Part shown: positions 1-5,386 of the stretch, piece after piece | How the letters are laid out: the number at the start of each line of letters is the position of its first letter | Position numbering within the stretch: position 1 is the first letter of the stretch | Assembly (NCBI GenBank): GCA_013619035.1 | Contig: JABXKX010000582.1 | Coordinates: 1-5,386, forward strand | From: Peptostreptococcaceae bacterium | Lineage (GTDB): Bacteria; Bacillota_A; Clostridia; Peptostreptococcales; Acidaminobacteraceae | Direction of reading: 5' to 3' | Length of the DNA stretch: 5,386 bases | Position numbers and translations under genes: made by a program | Notes under the pieces: model-generated | Database searches by the model: none | Told to the model about the DNA's origin: nothing | Seen by the model: the letters and a program-made list of their open reading frames with translations, nothing else

Positions 1-10
1 CTATAATTAG

Positions 11-39
11 ATTATAGAATTTATATAATTGCAGTGCAA
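11..39 (-). promoter_or_regulatory. candidate divergent promoter pointing out of the left edge
   Basis: On the minus strand a perfect TATAAT (plus 16-11) lies 17 nt downstream of TTGCAC (plus 39-34), which matches the -35 consensus in three of six positions. The spacing is ideal. The transcript would run leftwards out of the window, so its gene is not visible. The -35 sits inside the palindrome at 20-49, so binding there would block it. MocR regulators are often divergent from the genes they control, which makes this the best guess for the regulator's target promoter. The region is AT-rich, so a chance TATAAT is quite possible. Confidence 0.4.
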
Positions 40-49
40 TTTATATAAA
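20..49. promoter_or_regulatory. near-perfect palindrome, candidate operator
   Basis: The left arm TTTATATAATTGCA (20-33) and the right arm TGCAATTTATATAAA (35-49) are inverted copies around a central G at 34, apart from one extra A in the right arm. The inner core AATTGCA-G-TGCAATT (27-41) is perfect. The same bases also give an 11-bp direct repeat AATTTATATAA at 18-28 and 38-48, with a 20-bp period, close to two helical turns. The element overlaps the leftward -35 candidate and the likely -10 of the rightward gene. Binding by the adjacent MocR protein is inferred. The arms are AT-rich, so only the core is a strong signal. Confidence 0.45.
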
Positions 50-51
50 AT
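44..51 (+). promoter_or_regulatory. weak candidate -10 for the MocR gene
   Basis: TATAAA (44-49) and the overlapping TAAAAT (46-51) are the only -10-like hexamers at a sensible distance upstream of the start codon. They would place the transcription start near 56-58, at the edge of the palindrome at 56-69. No convincing -35 exists at 16-18 nt; the bases there are AT-rich and match poorly. This is a low-confidence placement. Confidence 0.25.
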
Positions 52-55
52 GCAT

Positions 56-69
56 TTGTACCGGTACAA
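56..69. promoter_or_regulatory. perfect 14-bp palindrome, candidate autoregulatory operator
   Basis: TTGTACC is followed directly by its inverted copy GGTACAA, with no mismatch and no spacer. It lies between the likely start of transcription and the ribosome binding site of the MocR gene, and its GC-containing centre stands out from the AT-rich surroundings. The position fits a repressor site for the regulator's own gene. The TTGTA half-site resembles those of several GntR-family proteins, but which protein binds here is inferred. Confidence 0.5.
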
Positions 70-80
70 GGGGGTGTAAG

Positions 81-1412
81 ATGAAAAAATATGAAGTGGT
101 CATAAAATATATTGAAAACTTGATGAGTGATAGTCTATTGAAGTCTGGAGAACCTTTACCAACCATCAGATTTATGGTCAATGAATTAAAAGTCAACAAG
201 TCTACTGTTCAAAGAGCTTATCAAGAGTTAGAAAAAAATCATATGATATATTCTATACCGAAGTCTGGTTACTATTTGATTGATCATGATCCGTTAAAAG
301 AAACCTCTCGTGGTATAATTGATTTATCACATGTCGTTTTAGAAGAGGGGTTACTACCTTATAATGAGTTCAATCATTCCATTAATAAAGCGATAAATCT
401 ATACAATTCGAATCTGTTTACTTACAGTGATGCTAGGGGCCTCTTAACACTTAGAGAAGTGCTGGTTGAGCATTTGAAACAAAATCAAGTATTTAGTGAA
501 CTCAAAAATATTGTGATCACTTCTGGTACACAACAAGCTTTGCATATTCTTATAAATATTGAATTTCCAAACCAGAAAAACAAAATATTGATAGAACACC
601 CTTCGTATGATTTGTTTATTAAGTCGGCTAAGTTATCAGGGTGTGAGTTAATAGGTATACCAGTTGGTGTAGAAGGGATTGATTTAAATAAATTAGAAGA
701 ACTCTTCAAAGTAGAAGAAATAAAGTTTTTCTATACCATGCCAAGGTTACATAATCCTTTAGGCAGATGTTATATGGAAAAGGAAAAACAAAAAATTGTA
801 GAGCTGGCCTATAAATATGATGTTTATATTGTAGAAGATGATTACCTAAGTGATATAGATTATAATATGAAACGTTTACCAATGCATTATTATGACACAC
901 ATCATCAAGTGATCTACTTAAAAAGTTATTCGAAAGTTTTTATGCCCGGTATGCGTATTGGAACAGCGGTATTACCAGATGAGTTAATAGGAGCTTTTTC
1001 TTCCTATAAAGCGATTTTAGATATTTCAGCACCTCTTTTAAGTCAGGGTGGATTAGAAGTATTTATCAAAAGTGGGATGTATGACAAACATGTCAAAAAA
1101 ATTAGAACTGCTTACAGAAAGAAAATGACGTTCTGTAAACAGTTATTAATCGGATTAGATACCTCAAAGTTTACTTATCATGTACCGGATACAGGTTTTT
1201 TTATATACCTTGAATGTGAGTCTATAGAAATGGAGACTCTACGACATCAGCTTAATGAAAAGAACATTCATATAAAAACATGCGAATCGTCTTATTTAAC
1301 GCCTAAAGATGCAAAACAAGCTATGCGGTTATGTGTTTCAGGACTTTCAAAAGATGAAATAAGTTTGAGTTTAAAAATAATCGTTGATACCATCAATGAG
1401 TTAATATGTTAA
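81..1412 (+). CDS. MocR-type transcriptional regulator (GntR winged helix fused to aminotransferase-like domain)
   Basis: This is a 443-residue cytoplasmic regulator of usual MocR length. Residues 1-70 form a GntR-type winged helix: the LPTIR motif (26-30), a recognition helix around 39-50 (NKSTVQRAYQEL), and a wing ending in KSGYYL (61-66). Residues 75-443 are a fold-type I aminotransferase-like domain that binds pyridoxal phosphate (PLP). Visible motifs are TSGTQQA (147-153), HNPLG (224-228) where many MocR proteins have HQFPTG-like sequence, EDDY (252-255) with the ring-nitrogen aspartate, SYSK with the Schiff-base lysine K285, PGMRIG (289-294), and R416 in MRLCVS for a carboxylate. Cofactor and amino-acid ligand binding therefore look intact. 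The family senses PLP or PLP-amino acid adducts; the ligand here is unknown. The start is supported by AAGGGGGTG at 68-76. Palindromes upstream suggest autoregulation and a divergent target beyond position 1. It could instead be called a PLP-dependent aminotransferase, but the winged helix argues for a regulator. Confidence 0.93.
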   Translation: MKKYEVVIKYIENLMSDSLLKSGEPLPTIRFMVNELKVNKSTVQRAYQELEKNHMIYSIPKSGYYLIDHDPLKETSRGIIDLSHVVLEEGLLPYNEFNHSINKAINLYNSNLFTYSDARGLLTLREVLVEHLKQNQVFSELKNIVITSGTQQALHILINIEFPNQKNKILIEHPSYDLFIKSAKLSGCELIGIPVGVEGIDLNKLEELFKVEEIKFFYTMPRLHNPLGRCYMEKEKQKIVELAYKYDVYIVEDDYLSDIDYNMKRLPMHYYDTHHQVIYLKSYSKVFMPGMRIGTAVLPDELIGAFSSYKAILDISAPLLSQGGLEVFIKSGMYDKHVKKIRTAYRKKMTFCKQLLIGLDTSKFTYHVPDTGFFIYLECESIEMETLRHQLNEKNIHIKTCESSYLTPKDAKQAMRLCVSGLSKDEISLSLKIIVDTINELIC

Positions 1413-1979
1413 AAAATTGATGTCCTCTTCTAATTGGTGAGGGCATTTTTTATAAACAACCATTTCGGTTGGGGTACCTGAAGTCGTTTTTGCTTCTAAT
1501 ATTGTTTTCAGATAATCAAATTCTAGACGTTCAAGCAGTTTAATAGACTCTAGATTTGATTTAGCGGTATAGGCCTGCAAACAGTCTAACTTCATGGTAA
1601 ATAAAGCATATTGTTCAATAAGCTTCAGTGTTTCTGTCATGTAACCTTTGCCTCTGAATTGAGGGAAAAGACCGTAACCGAGTTCTGCTATGTTTTCTTC
1701 TTCATCTAAGTTCCAAATAGAAATGGTGCCGATCAATGTTTCAGATTCTTTTAAACAGATGCCCCATATGAGCCATTTGTAAGAGTCGATGCCTTCATTC
1801 ATCTTAGCCACATAATTAAACGCATCAGAAAGAGAAGTATAAATAGGCATGTCGACATGTAAAAAATTACTTTTGTTAGATTGATACTCATAGATCGATT
1901 GTATATGAGTATAATTGAGTCTTTTTAATATTAACCTTTCAGTTTTCAGAACTGGAAAGGGTTTAAATGGTCTTATCAT
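1401..1979 (-). CDS. GNAT-family N-acetyltransferase, RimJ/RimL type
   Basis: This 192-residue cytoplasmic enzyme should transfer acetyl from acetyl-CoA to an amine. RimJ/RimL relatives modify protein N-termini, and others modify antibiotics or small amines; the substrate cannot be read from sequence. The family opening is LKTERLILKRL (11-21). LIGTISIWNL (82-91) and AELGYGLFPQFRGKGYM (98-114) form the central strands and motif A, with the acetyl-CoA pyrophosphate loop R109-G-K-G112. SNLESIKLLERLEF (141-154) is the C-terminal helix with the usual N142 and S145. The start is fixed by a perfect AAGGAGG (plus 1991-1985), five bases before ATG. The last residues, from about 178, are encoded by a terminator hairpin and look like a tail beyond the domain. 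The 3' end overlaps the convergent MocR gene by 12 nt. It is divergent from the MerR gene, 115 bp apart, so it may share that regulator's control region. The family call is firm and the function unknown. Confidence 0.9.
   Translation of the reverse strand: MIRPFKPFPVLKTERLILKRLNYTHIQSIYEYQSNKSNFLHVDMPIYTSLSDAFNYVAKMNEGIDSYKWLIWGICLKESETLIGTISIWNLDEEENIAELGYGLFPQFRGKGYMTETLKLIEQYALFTMKLDCLQAYTAKSNLESIKLLERLEFDYLKTILEAKTTSGTPTEMVVYKKCPHQLEEDINFLTY
1411..1451. terminator. bidirectional rho-independent terminator between convergent genes
   Basis: The arms ATGTCCTC (1420-1427) and GAGGGCAT (1439-1446) form an 8-bp stem with one G-T wobble and an 11-nt loop. Six T's (1446-1451) follow on the plus strand, ending the MocR transcript 7 nt after its stop. 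On the minus strand the same hairpin is followed by AA and then a run of six T's (plus 1416-1411), which would end the acetyltransferase transcript. The hairpin lies inside the acetyltransferase coding sequence, where it encodes residues 178-187. Confidence 0.8.
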
Positions 1980-1999
1980 GTGTGCCTCCTTATCTATCT

Positions 2000-2028
2000 A
2001 TTATACCCAATTGTCAGTTTGAAAACAA
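2000..2028 (-). promoter_or_regulatory. promoter of the GNAT acetyltransferase gene
   Basis: The minus strand reads TTGTTT (plus 2028-2023), a 17-nt spacer, then a perfect TATAAT (plus 2005-2000). Transcription would start near 1993, just ahead of the AAGGAGG site at 1991-1985, giving a very short leader. Its -35 lies only 5 bp from the -35 of the opposing MerR promoter. Confidence 0.65.
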
Positions 2029-2033
2029 AAGTC

Positions 2034-2064
2034 TTGACGTTACACCTACTGTAATGTTTATAAT
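2034..2064 (+). promoter_or_regulatory. MerR-type promoter with 19-bp spacer
   Basis: TTGACG (2034-2039) is a five-of-six -35 and TATAAT (2059-2064) a perfect -10, but they are 19 bp apart instead of the usual 17. Over-long 19-20 bp spacers are a hallmark of promoters activated by MerR-family proteins, which twist the DNA to realign the two hexamers. Transcription should start near 2071, ahead of AAAAGGAG (2082-2089) and the ATG at 2095. It would drive both the regulator and the MATE gene. Confidence 0.8.
2037..2057. promoter_or_regulatory. inverted-repeat operator of the MerR regulator
   Basis: TTACA (2040-2044) and TGTAA (2050-2054) form a perfect inverted repeat around 5 bp. The arms extend outward to ACGTTACA/TGTAATGT (2037-2044/2050-2057) with one mismatch. 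The centre (2047) is nearly the centre of the 19-bp spacer (2049), where MerR dimers normally sit. The regulator encoded immediately downstream is the obvious binder; this is inferred from position and family. Confidence 0.75.
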
Positions 2065-2094
2065 GGGTAAGGTAAACATCTAAAAGGAGTTGTT

Positions 2095-2916
2095 ATGAGT
2101 TTTACATTATCAGTAAAGGAAATGTCTCAGATTACAAATGTGAGCAAAAGAAATATCCGTTATTATGATTCTATTGGATTATTTAAACCAAGTGGTATCA
2201 GTGAAAACGGTTATAGATATTATGACCTTGAAAAAATTGAAGAACTGAGATTGATAAATTATCTTAGACATGCTGGTGTTTCGATTAAAGAAATCGAAAA
2301 ACACTTAAAAAACAGAAACATCGATGAGTATGTTGATATTTTAAACAATCAGCTAGTTGAAATAGAATCTGAACTTAATAAAATAAATGCATTAAAGATT
2401 AGACTTAAAAACAAGTTGGCATCTATAGAGTATATTAGATCTCTTGAACATTTTGATGAGATTAGAGTAGAAGTTTTTCCAAAACGTCGAATTTTGAAAA
2501 AAATGGGTGAATTAAAAACGCCTATTGATTGGGAAAGAGCCATGTTAGATTTTGAAGAAGAGTTACCTCCGAGTTTAACCGTTGGAGATAATGGATTTTT
2601 TGTTGATTTAAATCGCCATCAAGAACGTAAAGGAACGGAATTTAGTGGCATATTTATGATAGCCGATGATCCTTTTACGTTACAATCGAAATATCTGGAT
2701 TATTTAGAAGAAGGACCTTATTTAACATTATATTTAAAAGGTAATCATGATGATGCTCAGTTAAAATATAAAGATATTATAGAGTATGCAGAAAAAAATA
2801 ATCTGGTTTTAGAACCATATGCTTTAGAAAGAACTTTGATAGATCATTTCATTTCATCGGATAAAGAACTATATATCACAGAAATTCAAATACAGATTAG
2901 ACAGAAAGAGGCATAA
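2095..2916 (+). CDS. MerR-family regulator with BmrR-like effector-binding domain
   Basis: This 273-residue cytoplasmic DNA-binding protein has the length and layout of BmrR-type multidrug-sensing activators. Residues 6-75 are the MerR winged helix: SVKEMSQITNVSKRNIRYYD (6-25) with the typical RYYD turn, the wing SENGYRYY (36-43), and a second helix pair to about 71. Residues about 75-118 form the coiled-coil dimer helix. Residues about 121-268 form a GyrI-like/BmrR-like ligand domain, ending in the conserved strand YITEIQIQI (260-268). There is no cysteine anywhere, which rules out the metal- and redox-sensing branches that need Cys ligands. The ligand is probably an organic, perhaps cationic, compound. 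It should activate its own 19-bp-spacer promoter and the MATE exporter gene, which starts in its stop codon. The start is supported by AAAAGGAG, 5 nt upstream. Confidence 0.93.
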   Translation: MSFTLSVKEMSQITNVSKRNIRYYDSIGLFKPSGISENGYRYYDLEKIEELRLINYLRHAGVSIKEIEKHLKNRNIDEYVDILNNQLVEIESELNKINALKIRLKNKLASIEYIRSLEHFDEIRVEVFPKRRILKKMGELKTPIDWERAMLDFEEELPPSLTVGDNGFFVDLNRHQERKGTEFSGIFMIADDPFTLQSKYLDYLEEGPYLTLYLKGNHDDAQLKYKDIIEYAEKNNLVLEPYALERTLIDHFISSDKELYITEIQIQIRQKEA

Positions 2917-4274
2917 TGAAGGACTTGACACAGGGTAATATAAAGAAACAATTTTTTGATTTGGCAATCCCCACTTTAGGTGGCATGTTAGCCTTTACAT
3001 TATTTAACCTAACAGATACATATTTTGTTGGTAAACTAGGTACTGAATCATTAGCTGCAATGGGATTTACTTTTCCTGTTGTGATGATTGCTGGTGCTGT
3101 AGGCATGGGAATTAGTACAGGAGCTGCTTCAGTTTTATCAAGAGCAGCAGGATTAAAAGACAAAGATTCAATGAAAAGAACGGCCACTGATGGCATCATA
3201 TTATCTATACTTGTGGTGATGTTTTTCTCTATAGCTGGTCTGTTGACTATGGATATTATTTTTCCGTTATTAGGTGCAACAGATGAAACGTTGCCTTTAG
3301 TAAAGGAGTATATGAGTATTTGGTATGGTTTTGTATTTGTAGTATTGATGCCTCCGATTAGTGATGCATCCATGAGAGCTGTTGGTGATACCTTTAGACC
3401 TTTTATAGTAATGATGGTTTGTGCACTTCTAAATATAATTCTTGATCCAATTTTGATATTTGGGTGGTTTGGTTTACCTGCTCTTGGAATAAAAGGCGCT
3501 GCTATAGCAACCGTCATATCTAGATTTTGTGGTATGATTGTTACCTTAAGCTTCTTACATTTTCATCATGGTTTAGTAGATTTCAAGCGACCAACGGTTA
3601 AAATATTAATGTCTTCTTGGAAGAAAATTTTGATTGTTGGTATACCGGCTATTGGTGTGGCGTTATTTCCACAATTACTAAGGAGTATTCTAACTGCAAA
3701 AGCAGCCGCAGTAGGCGGTACTGTAGCAGTAGCTGCCATTGCTGCTGGATCTAGAATTGAAAGTTTTGTCTATATTATTACACAGGCGATAGGCAGTAGC
3801 ATTGTACCGATGATTGGACAAAATTGGGGTGCGAAAGCTTATGATAGAGTCACAGCGATTAGAGTACTTTTAAATAAGTATGCAGTTTATATTGGTATGA
3901 TATCTAGTGTGTTTATTTTGATTATTTCGGAACCTTTGATTTCGTTGTTTACAAAAGATCCTGAAGTTGTAAAATATACATTGATTTATATTAGAGTGCT
4001 CGTGATGGGTTCCTTTGGTATGAACTTATATAATTGGACAGGTCAGTCGTTAAATGCTATTGGAAAGTCTATTTGGACTCTTGCATTAAATGGTGGTGGA
4101 ACACTCTTAGTGATGATTCCAACACTTGTTATAGGCTCGTACACTTTTGGTTTTACAGGTATGATAGTCGGCTTAAGTTTAGGACAAATCATTGTAGGAT
4201 TAATGTCAATTGGCGTTGGGAAAAGATTCTTGTCAGATCATAGTGAGCATAGTGAGTTAAAAAAGGTTTCGTAA
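2916..4274 (+). CDS. MATE-family multidrug efflux transporter
   Basis: This 452-residue integral membrane exporter has about twelve hydrophobic segments in two homologous halves (about 13-230 and 235-435). It should expel organic, often cationic, compounds using an inward Na+ or H+ gradient. Family marks are the first membrane helix LAIPTLGGMLAFTLFNLTD (16-34) followed by TYFVGKLG, with P19 and D34; RAVGDTFRPF (154-163) after helix 4; NIILDPILIF (173-182); and QAIGSSIVPMIGQNWGA (290-306) in the second half. The tail from about 436 is short and charged. Its ATG shares one base with the MerR stop codon (TAATG), with AAAGAGG at 2905-2911 as ribosome site, so the two are co-transcribed and probably translationally coupled. 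This context points to ligand-induced drug or toxin export. Na+ versus H+ coupling and the substrate cannot be decided. A perfect hairpin ends the operon 9 nt after the stop. Confidence 0.95.
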   Translation: MKDLTQGNIKKQFFDLAIPTLGGMLAFTLFNLTDTYFVGKLGTESLAAMGFTFPVVMIAGAVGMGISTGAASVLSRAAGLKDKDSMKRTATDGIILSILVVMFFSIAGLLTMDIIFPLLGATDETLPLVKEYMSIWYGFVFVVLMPPISDASMRAVGDTFRPFIVMMVCALLNIILDPILIFGWFGLPALGIKGAAIATVISRFCGMIVTLSFLHFHHGLVDFKRPTVKILMSSWKKILIVGIPAIGVALFPQLLRSILTAKAAAVGGTVAVAAIAAGSRIESFVYIITQAIGSSIVPMIGQNWGAKAYDRVTAIRVLLNKYAVYIGMISSVFILIISEPLISLFTKDPEVVKYTLIYIRVLVMGSFGMNLYNWTGQSLNAIGKSIWTLALNGGGTLLVMIPTLVIGSYTFGFTGMIVGLSLGQIIVGLMSIGVGKRFLSDHSEHSELKKVS

Positions 4275-4282
4275 GAGAGATT

Positions 4283-4309
4283 TAGATACGCAACTTGCGT
4301 ATCTATTTT
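4283..4309 (+). terminator. hairpin terminator of the MerR-MATE operon
   Basis: TAGATACGCAA (4283-4293) and TTGCGTATCTA (4295-4305) are perfect inverted copies around a single C, giving an 11-bp palindrome arm; the inner pairs must open to form the loop. Only four T's follow (4306-4309), so release may be less efficient than with a long U tract. It starts 9 nt after the MATE stop codon. Nothing on the minus strand converges here. Confidence 0.7.
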
Positions 4310-4345
4310 ACTATTGATAAGAGTTCAAGAAATGCTTAAAAGGAC

Positions 4346-4375
4346 TTAGAAATAATAGTGTTTTACTGGTATAAT
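4346..4375 (+). promoter_or_regulatory. extended -10 promoter for the threonine aldolase gene
   Basis: TGGTATAAT (4367-4375) is a perfect extended -10. The best -35 is the weak TTAGAA (4346-4351) with an 18-bp spacer, and the TG element can compensate. Transcription would start near 4382, leaving a leader of about 60 nt that ends in AAGGAG (4432-4437), 5 nt before ATG. I see no riboswitch-like structure in the leader. Confidence 0.6.
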
Positions 4376-4442
4376 GCTAACATATATTAAATAATCTAAA
4401 GGCTACTCAAATATAGACATTAAGTAGTGAGAAGGAGACATT

Positions 4443-5371
4443 ATGTACAGTTTTAAAAATGATTACAGTGAAGGGGTTCATCCAAATATATTAGAAGCAT
4501 TGAGTCAATCCAATATGATTCAGATGGAAGGCTATGGTGAAGATAAAGTTTCTTCTGAAGCCAAAACTCTTATTAAAAAAGAATTAAAAGACAATTCAGT
4601 GGATATTCACTTTTTCTCAGGTGGTACTCAAACCAACTTAACCGCGATAGGATCGTTTTTAAGACCACATGAAGCGGTTATATCTGCAGAAACAGGTCAT
4701 GTCCTGGTACATGAAACAGGGGCGATAGAGGCAACAGGACATAAAGTAATCGGTGTAAATAAAAAACTTGGTAAATTATCAGCAGAAGATATTGAAGCGG
4801 TGGTTAAACTTCATGGTGATGAACATATGGTCAAACCAAAATTAGTTTATATCTCAAATCCAACTGAATTAGGGACCATCTATTCTGAGTTTGAATTAAA
4901 ATCTATTAGAGAAGTTTGTGATCAAAGTGGATTAATCTTGTATTTAGATGGTGCACGAATGGGTTCAGCTTTAATGTCATCTGAAAATGATTTGACTCTA
5001 GAGAATATCAATCGTTATTGTGATGCTTTTTATATTGGCGGTACTAAAAATGGAGCTCTTTTAGGTGAGGTACTTGTCATCAAAAAAGAAAACCTTAAAG
5101 CTGATTTTAGATACTTGATGAAGCAGCGAGGTGCATTACTTGCTAAGGGTAGATTGATTGGTATTCAATTTAAAGAATTGTTTAAGGACAATCTGTTTTA
5201 TAACCTTGCAAAACATGCCAACCAAATGGCTGATTTATTAAGAGAAGGTATTAAAGATGCTGGATATGAATTTGATTTAGAAACATCAACCAATCAGTTG
5301 TTTCCAATTATGCCAATTCAAATGATTGAAGTTTTGGAAAAGAAGTTTTCATTCTATAGATGGCAAAGCAT
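4443..5371 (+). CDS. low-specificity L-threonine aldolase (LtaE/GLY1 family), 3' truncated
   Basis: This cytoplasmic PLP enzyme of the beta-eliminating lyase/threonine aldolase family should cleave L-threonine or L-allo-threonine to glycine and acetaldehyde. About 309 residues are genuine; the family is usually about 340, so roughly the last 30 are missing at the contig edge. Visible motifs are FSGGTQTN (58-65), which holds the PLP phosphate; H86 in TGHVLVHETGA, the active-site histidine position; SNPTELGT (138-145); YLDGAR (167-172) with D169 against the ring nitrogen and R172; and GGTKNG (200-205) with Schiff-base lysine K202. The frame is open and uninterrupted. ATG has AAGGAG 5 nt upstream. 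From 5372 the frame runs into adaptor, giving five false residues (310-314); the missing end should carry the family's conserved C-terminal strand. It is separated from the MATE operon by a terminator and has its own promoter, so it is not functionally tied to it. Other aldolases of the same fold remain possible as exact activities. Confidence 0.9.
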
Positions 5372-5386
5372 CTGTCTCTTATACAC
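5372..5386. other. library adaptor remnant (Tn5 mosaic end)
   Basis: The final 15 bases, CTGTCTCTTATACAC, are the first 15 of the 19-base Tn5 mosaic end used in Nextera tagmentation libraries. Natural IS50 ends differ: the outer end has A at position 4, and the inner end diverges after CTGTCTCTT. A match to the engineered hybrid at the extreme edge of the sequence indicates untrimmed adaptor, not genome. Confidence 0.93.

Noticed and set aside
485..900. Two minus-strand open frames of 74 and 64 codons inside the MocR gene
   Set aside because: Both fall inside the conserved aminotransferase-like domain on the other strand and have no start signals or motifs.
2349..2543. Minus-strand open frame of 64 codons inside the MerR gene
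   Set aside because: It is antisense to the coiled-coil and start of the effector domain of a clear gene, and has no ribosome site or motif.
2897..3517. Long open frame (206 codons) on the minus strand, antisense to the MATE gene
   Set aside because: It lies wholly within the clear MATE frame and the MerR end, shows no ribosome site before its ATG, and its translation has no recognisable domain. It is a mirror of codon bias in the real gene.
4034..4243. Short plus-strand open frame inside the MATE gene
   Set aside because: It is out of frame with a conserved transporter and lacks a ribosome site and any plausible protein features.
4382..4442. Possible riboswitch or T-box leader before the threonine aldolase
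   Set aside because: The leader is only about 60 nt. The only pairing seen is a weak 5-bp CTACT/AGTAG (4403-4407/4423-4427), and no terminator or T-box motif is present.
81..5371. Functional link between the two PLP proteins, the MocR regulator and the threonine aldolase
   Set aside because: They are about 3 kb apart, separated by two terminators and other operons, and the aldolase promoter carries neither of the palindromes found near the MocR gene.
1..5386. Length of 5386 equals that of the phage phiX174 genome, a common sequencing spike-in
   Set aside because: The gene content is a bacterial chromosome segment with MocR, GNAT, MerR, MATE and threonine aldolase genes and no phage gene. 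The equal length is a coincidence.
5372..5386. Possible natural IS50/Tn5 insertion in the aldolase gene
   Set aside because: The bases match the engineered mosaic end. The wild-type outer end differs at position 4 and the inner end after position 9, and the host is low-GC rather than enteric.

Overview
This is an AT-rich bacterial window, roughly two-thirds A+T by eye. It has strong AAGGAGG-type ribosome binding sites, TTGnnn/TATAAT-type promoters, and TAA stops on all four complete genes. Tryptophan is encoded by TGG and no gene needs TGA read as Trp. This fits a low-GC Bacillota organism, or an Acholeplasma-like relative using the standard code. The genus cannot be resolved from the sequence alone.

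Layout. (1) Positions 1-80 hold a compact control region with two palindromes, a promoter candidate pointing out of the left edge, and the leader of a MocR-type regulator. (2) Positions 81-1412 (+) encode the MocR/GntR regulator, a winged helix fused to a class I aminotransferase-like domain. (3) Positions 1401-1979 (-) encode a RimJ/RimL-type GNAT N-acetyltransferase. It converges on the regulator with a 12-nt overlap, and a bidirectional terminator hairpin lies just past the regulator's stop, inside the acetyltransferase 3' end. (4) Positions 1980-2094 are a short divergent promoter region. The promoter on the + strand has a 19-bp spacer with an inverted repeat inside it, which is typical of MerR-controlled promoters. 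(5) Positions 2095-4274 (+) are a two-gene operon: a MerR regulator with a BmrR-like effector domain, then a MATE-family multidrug exporter. The genes overlap by 1 nt (TAATG) and end at a strong hairpin. (6) Positions 4275-4442 hold the terminator and an extended -10 promoter. (7) From 4443 to the right edge runs a truncated low-specificity L-threonine aldolase.

How the genes work together. The MerR-MATE pair reads as a self-contained sense-and-export unit: the regulator senses a small, probably hydrophobic compound and raises transcription of itself and the pump. The divergent GNAT gene shares the promoter region and may be affected by the same regulator. The MocR gene probably belongs to a separate regulatory unit whose target lies left of position 1. 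The threonine aldolase is independently transcribed.

The last 15 bases (5372-5386) match the Tn5 mosaic-end (Nextera) library adaptor and are almost certainly not genomic. The right edge is therefore a contig end, and the last five apparent residues of the aldolase are artefact. I found no RNA gene, CRISPR array, insertion sequence or clearly new system. The regions of most interest are regulatory.
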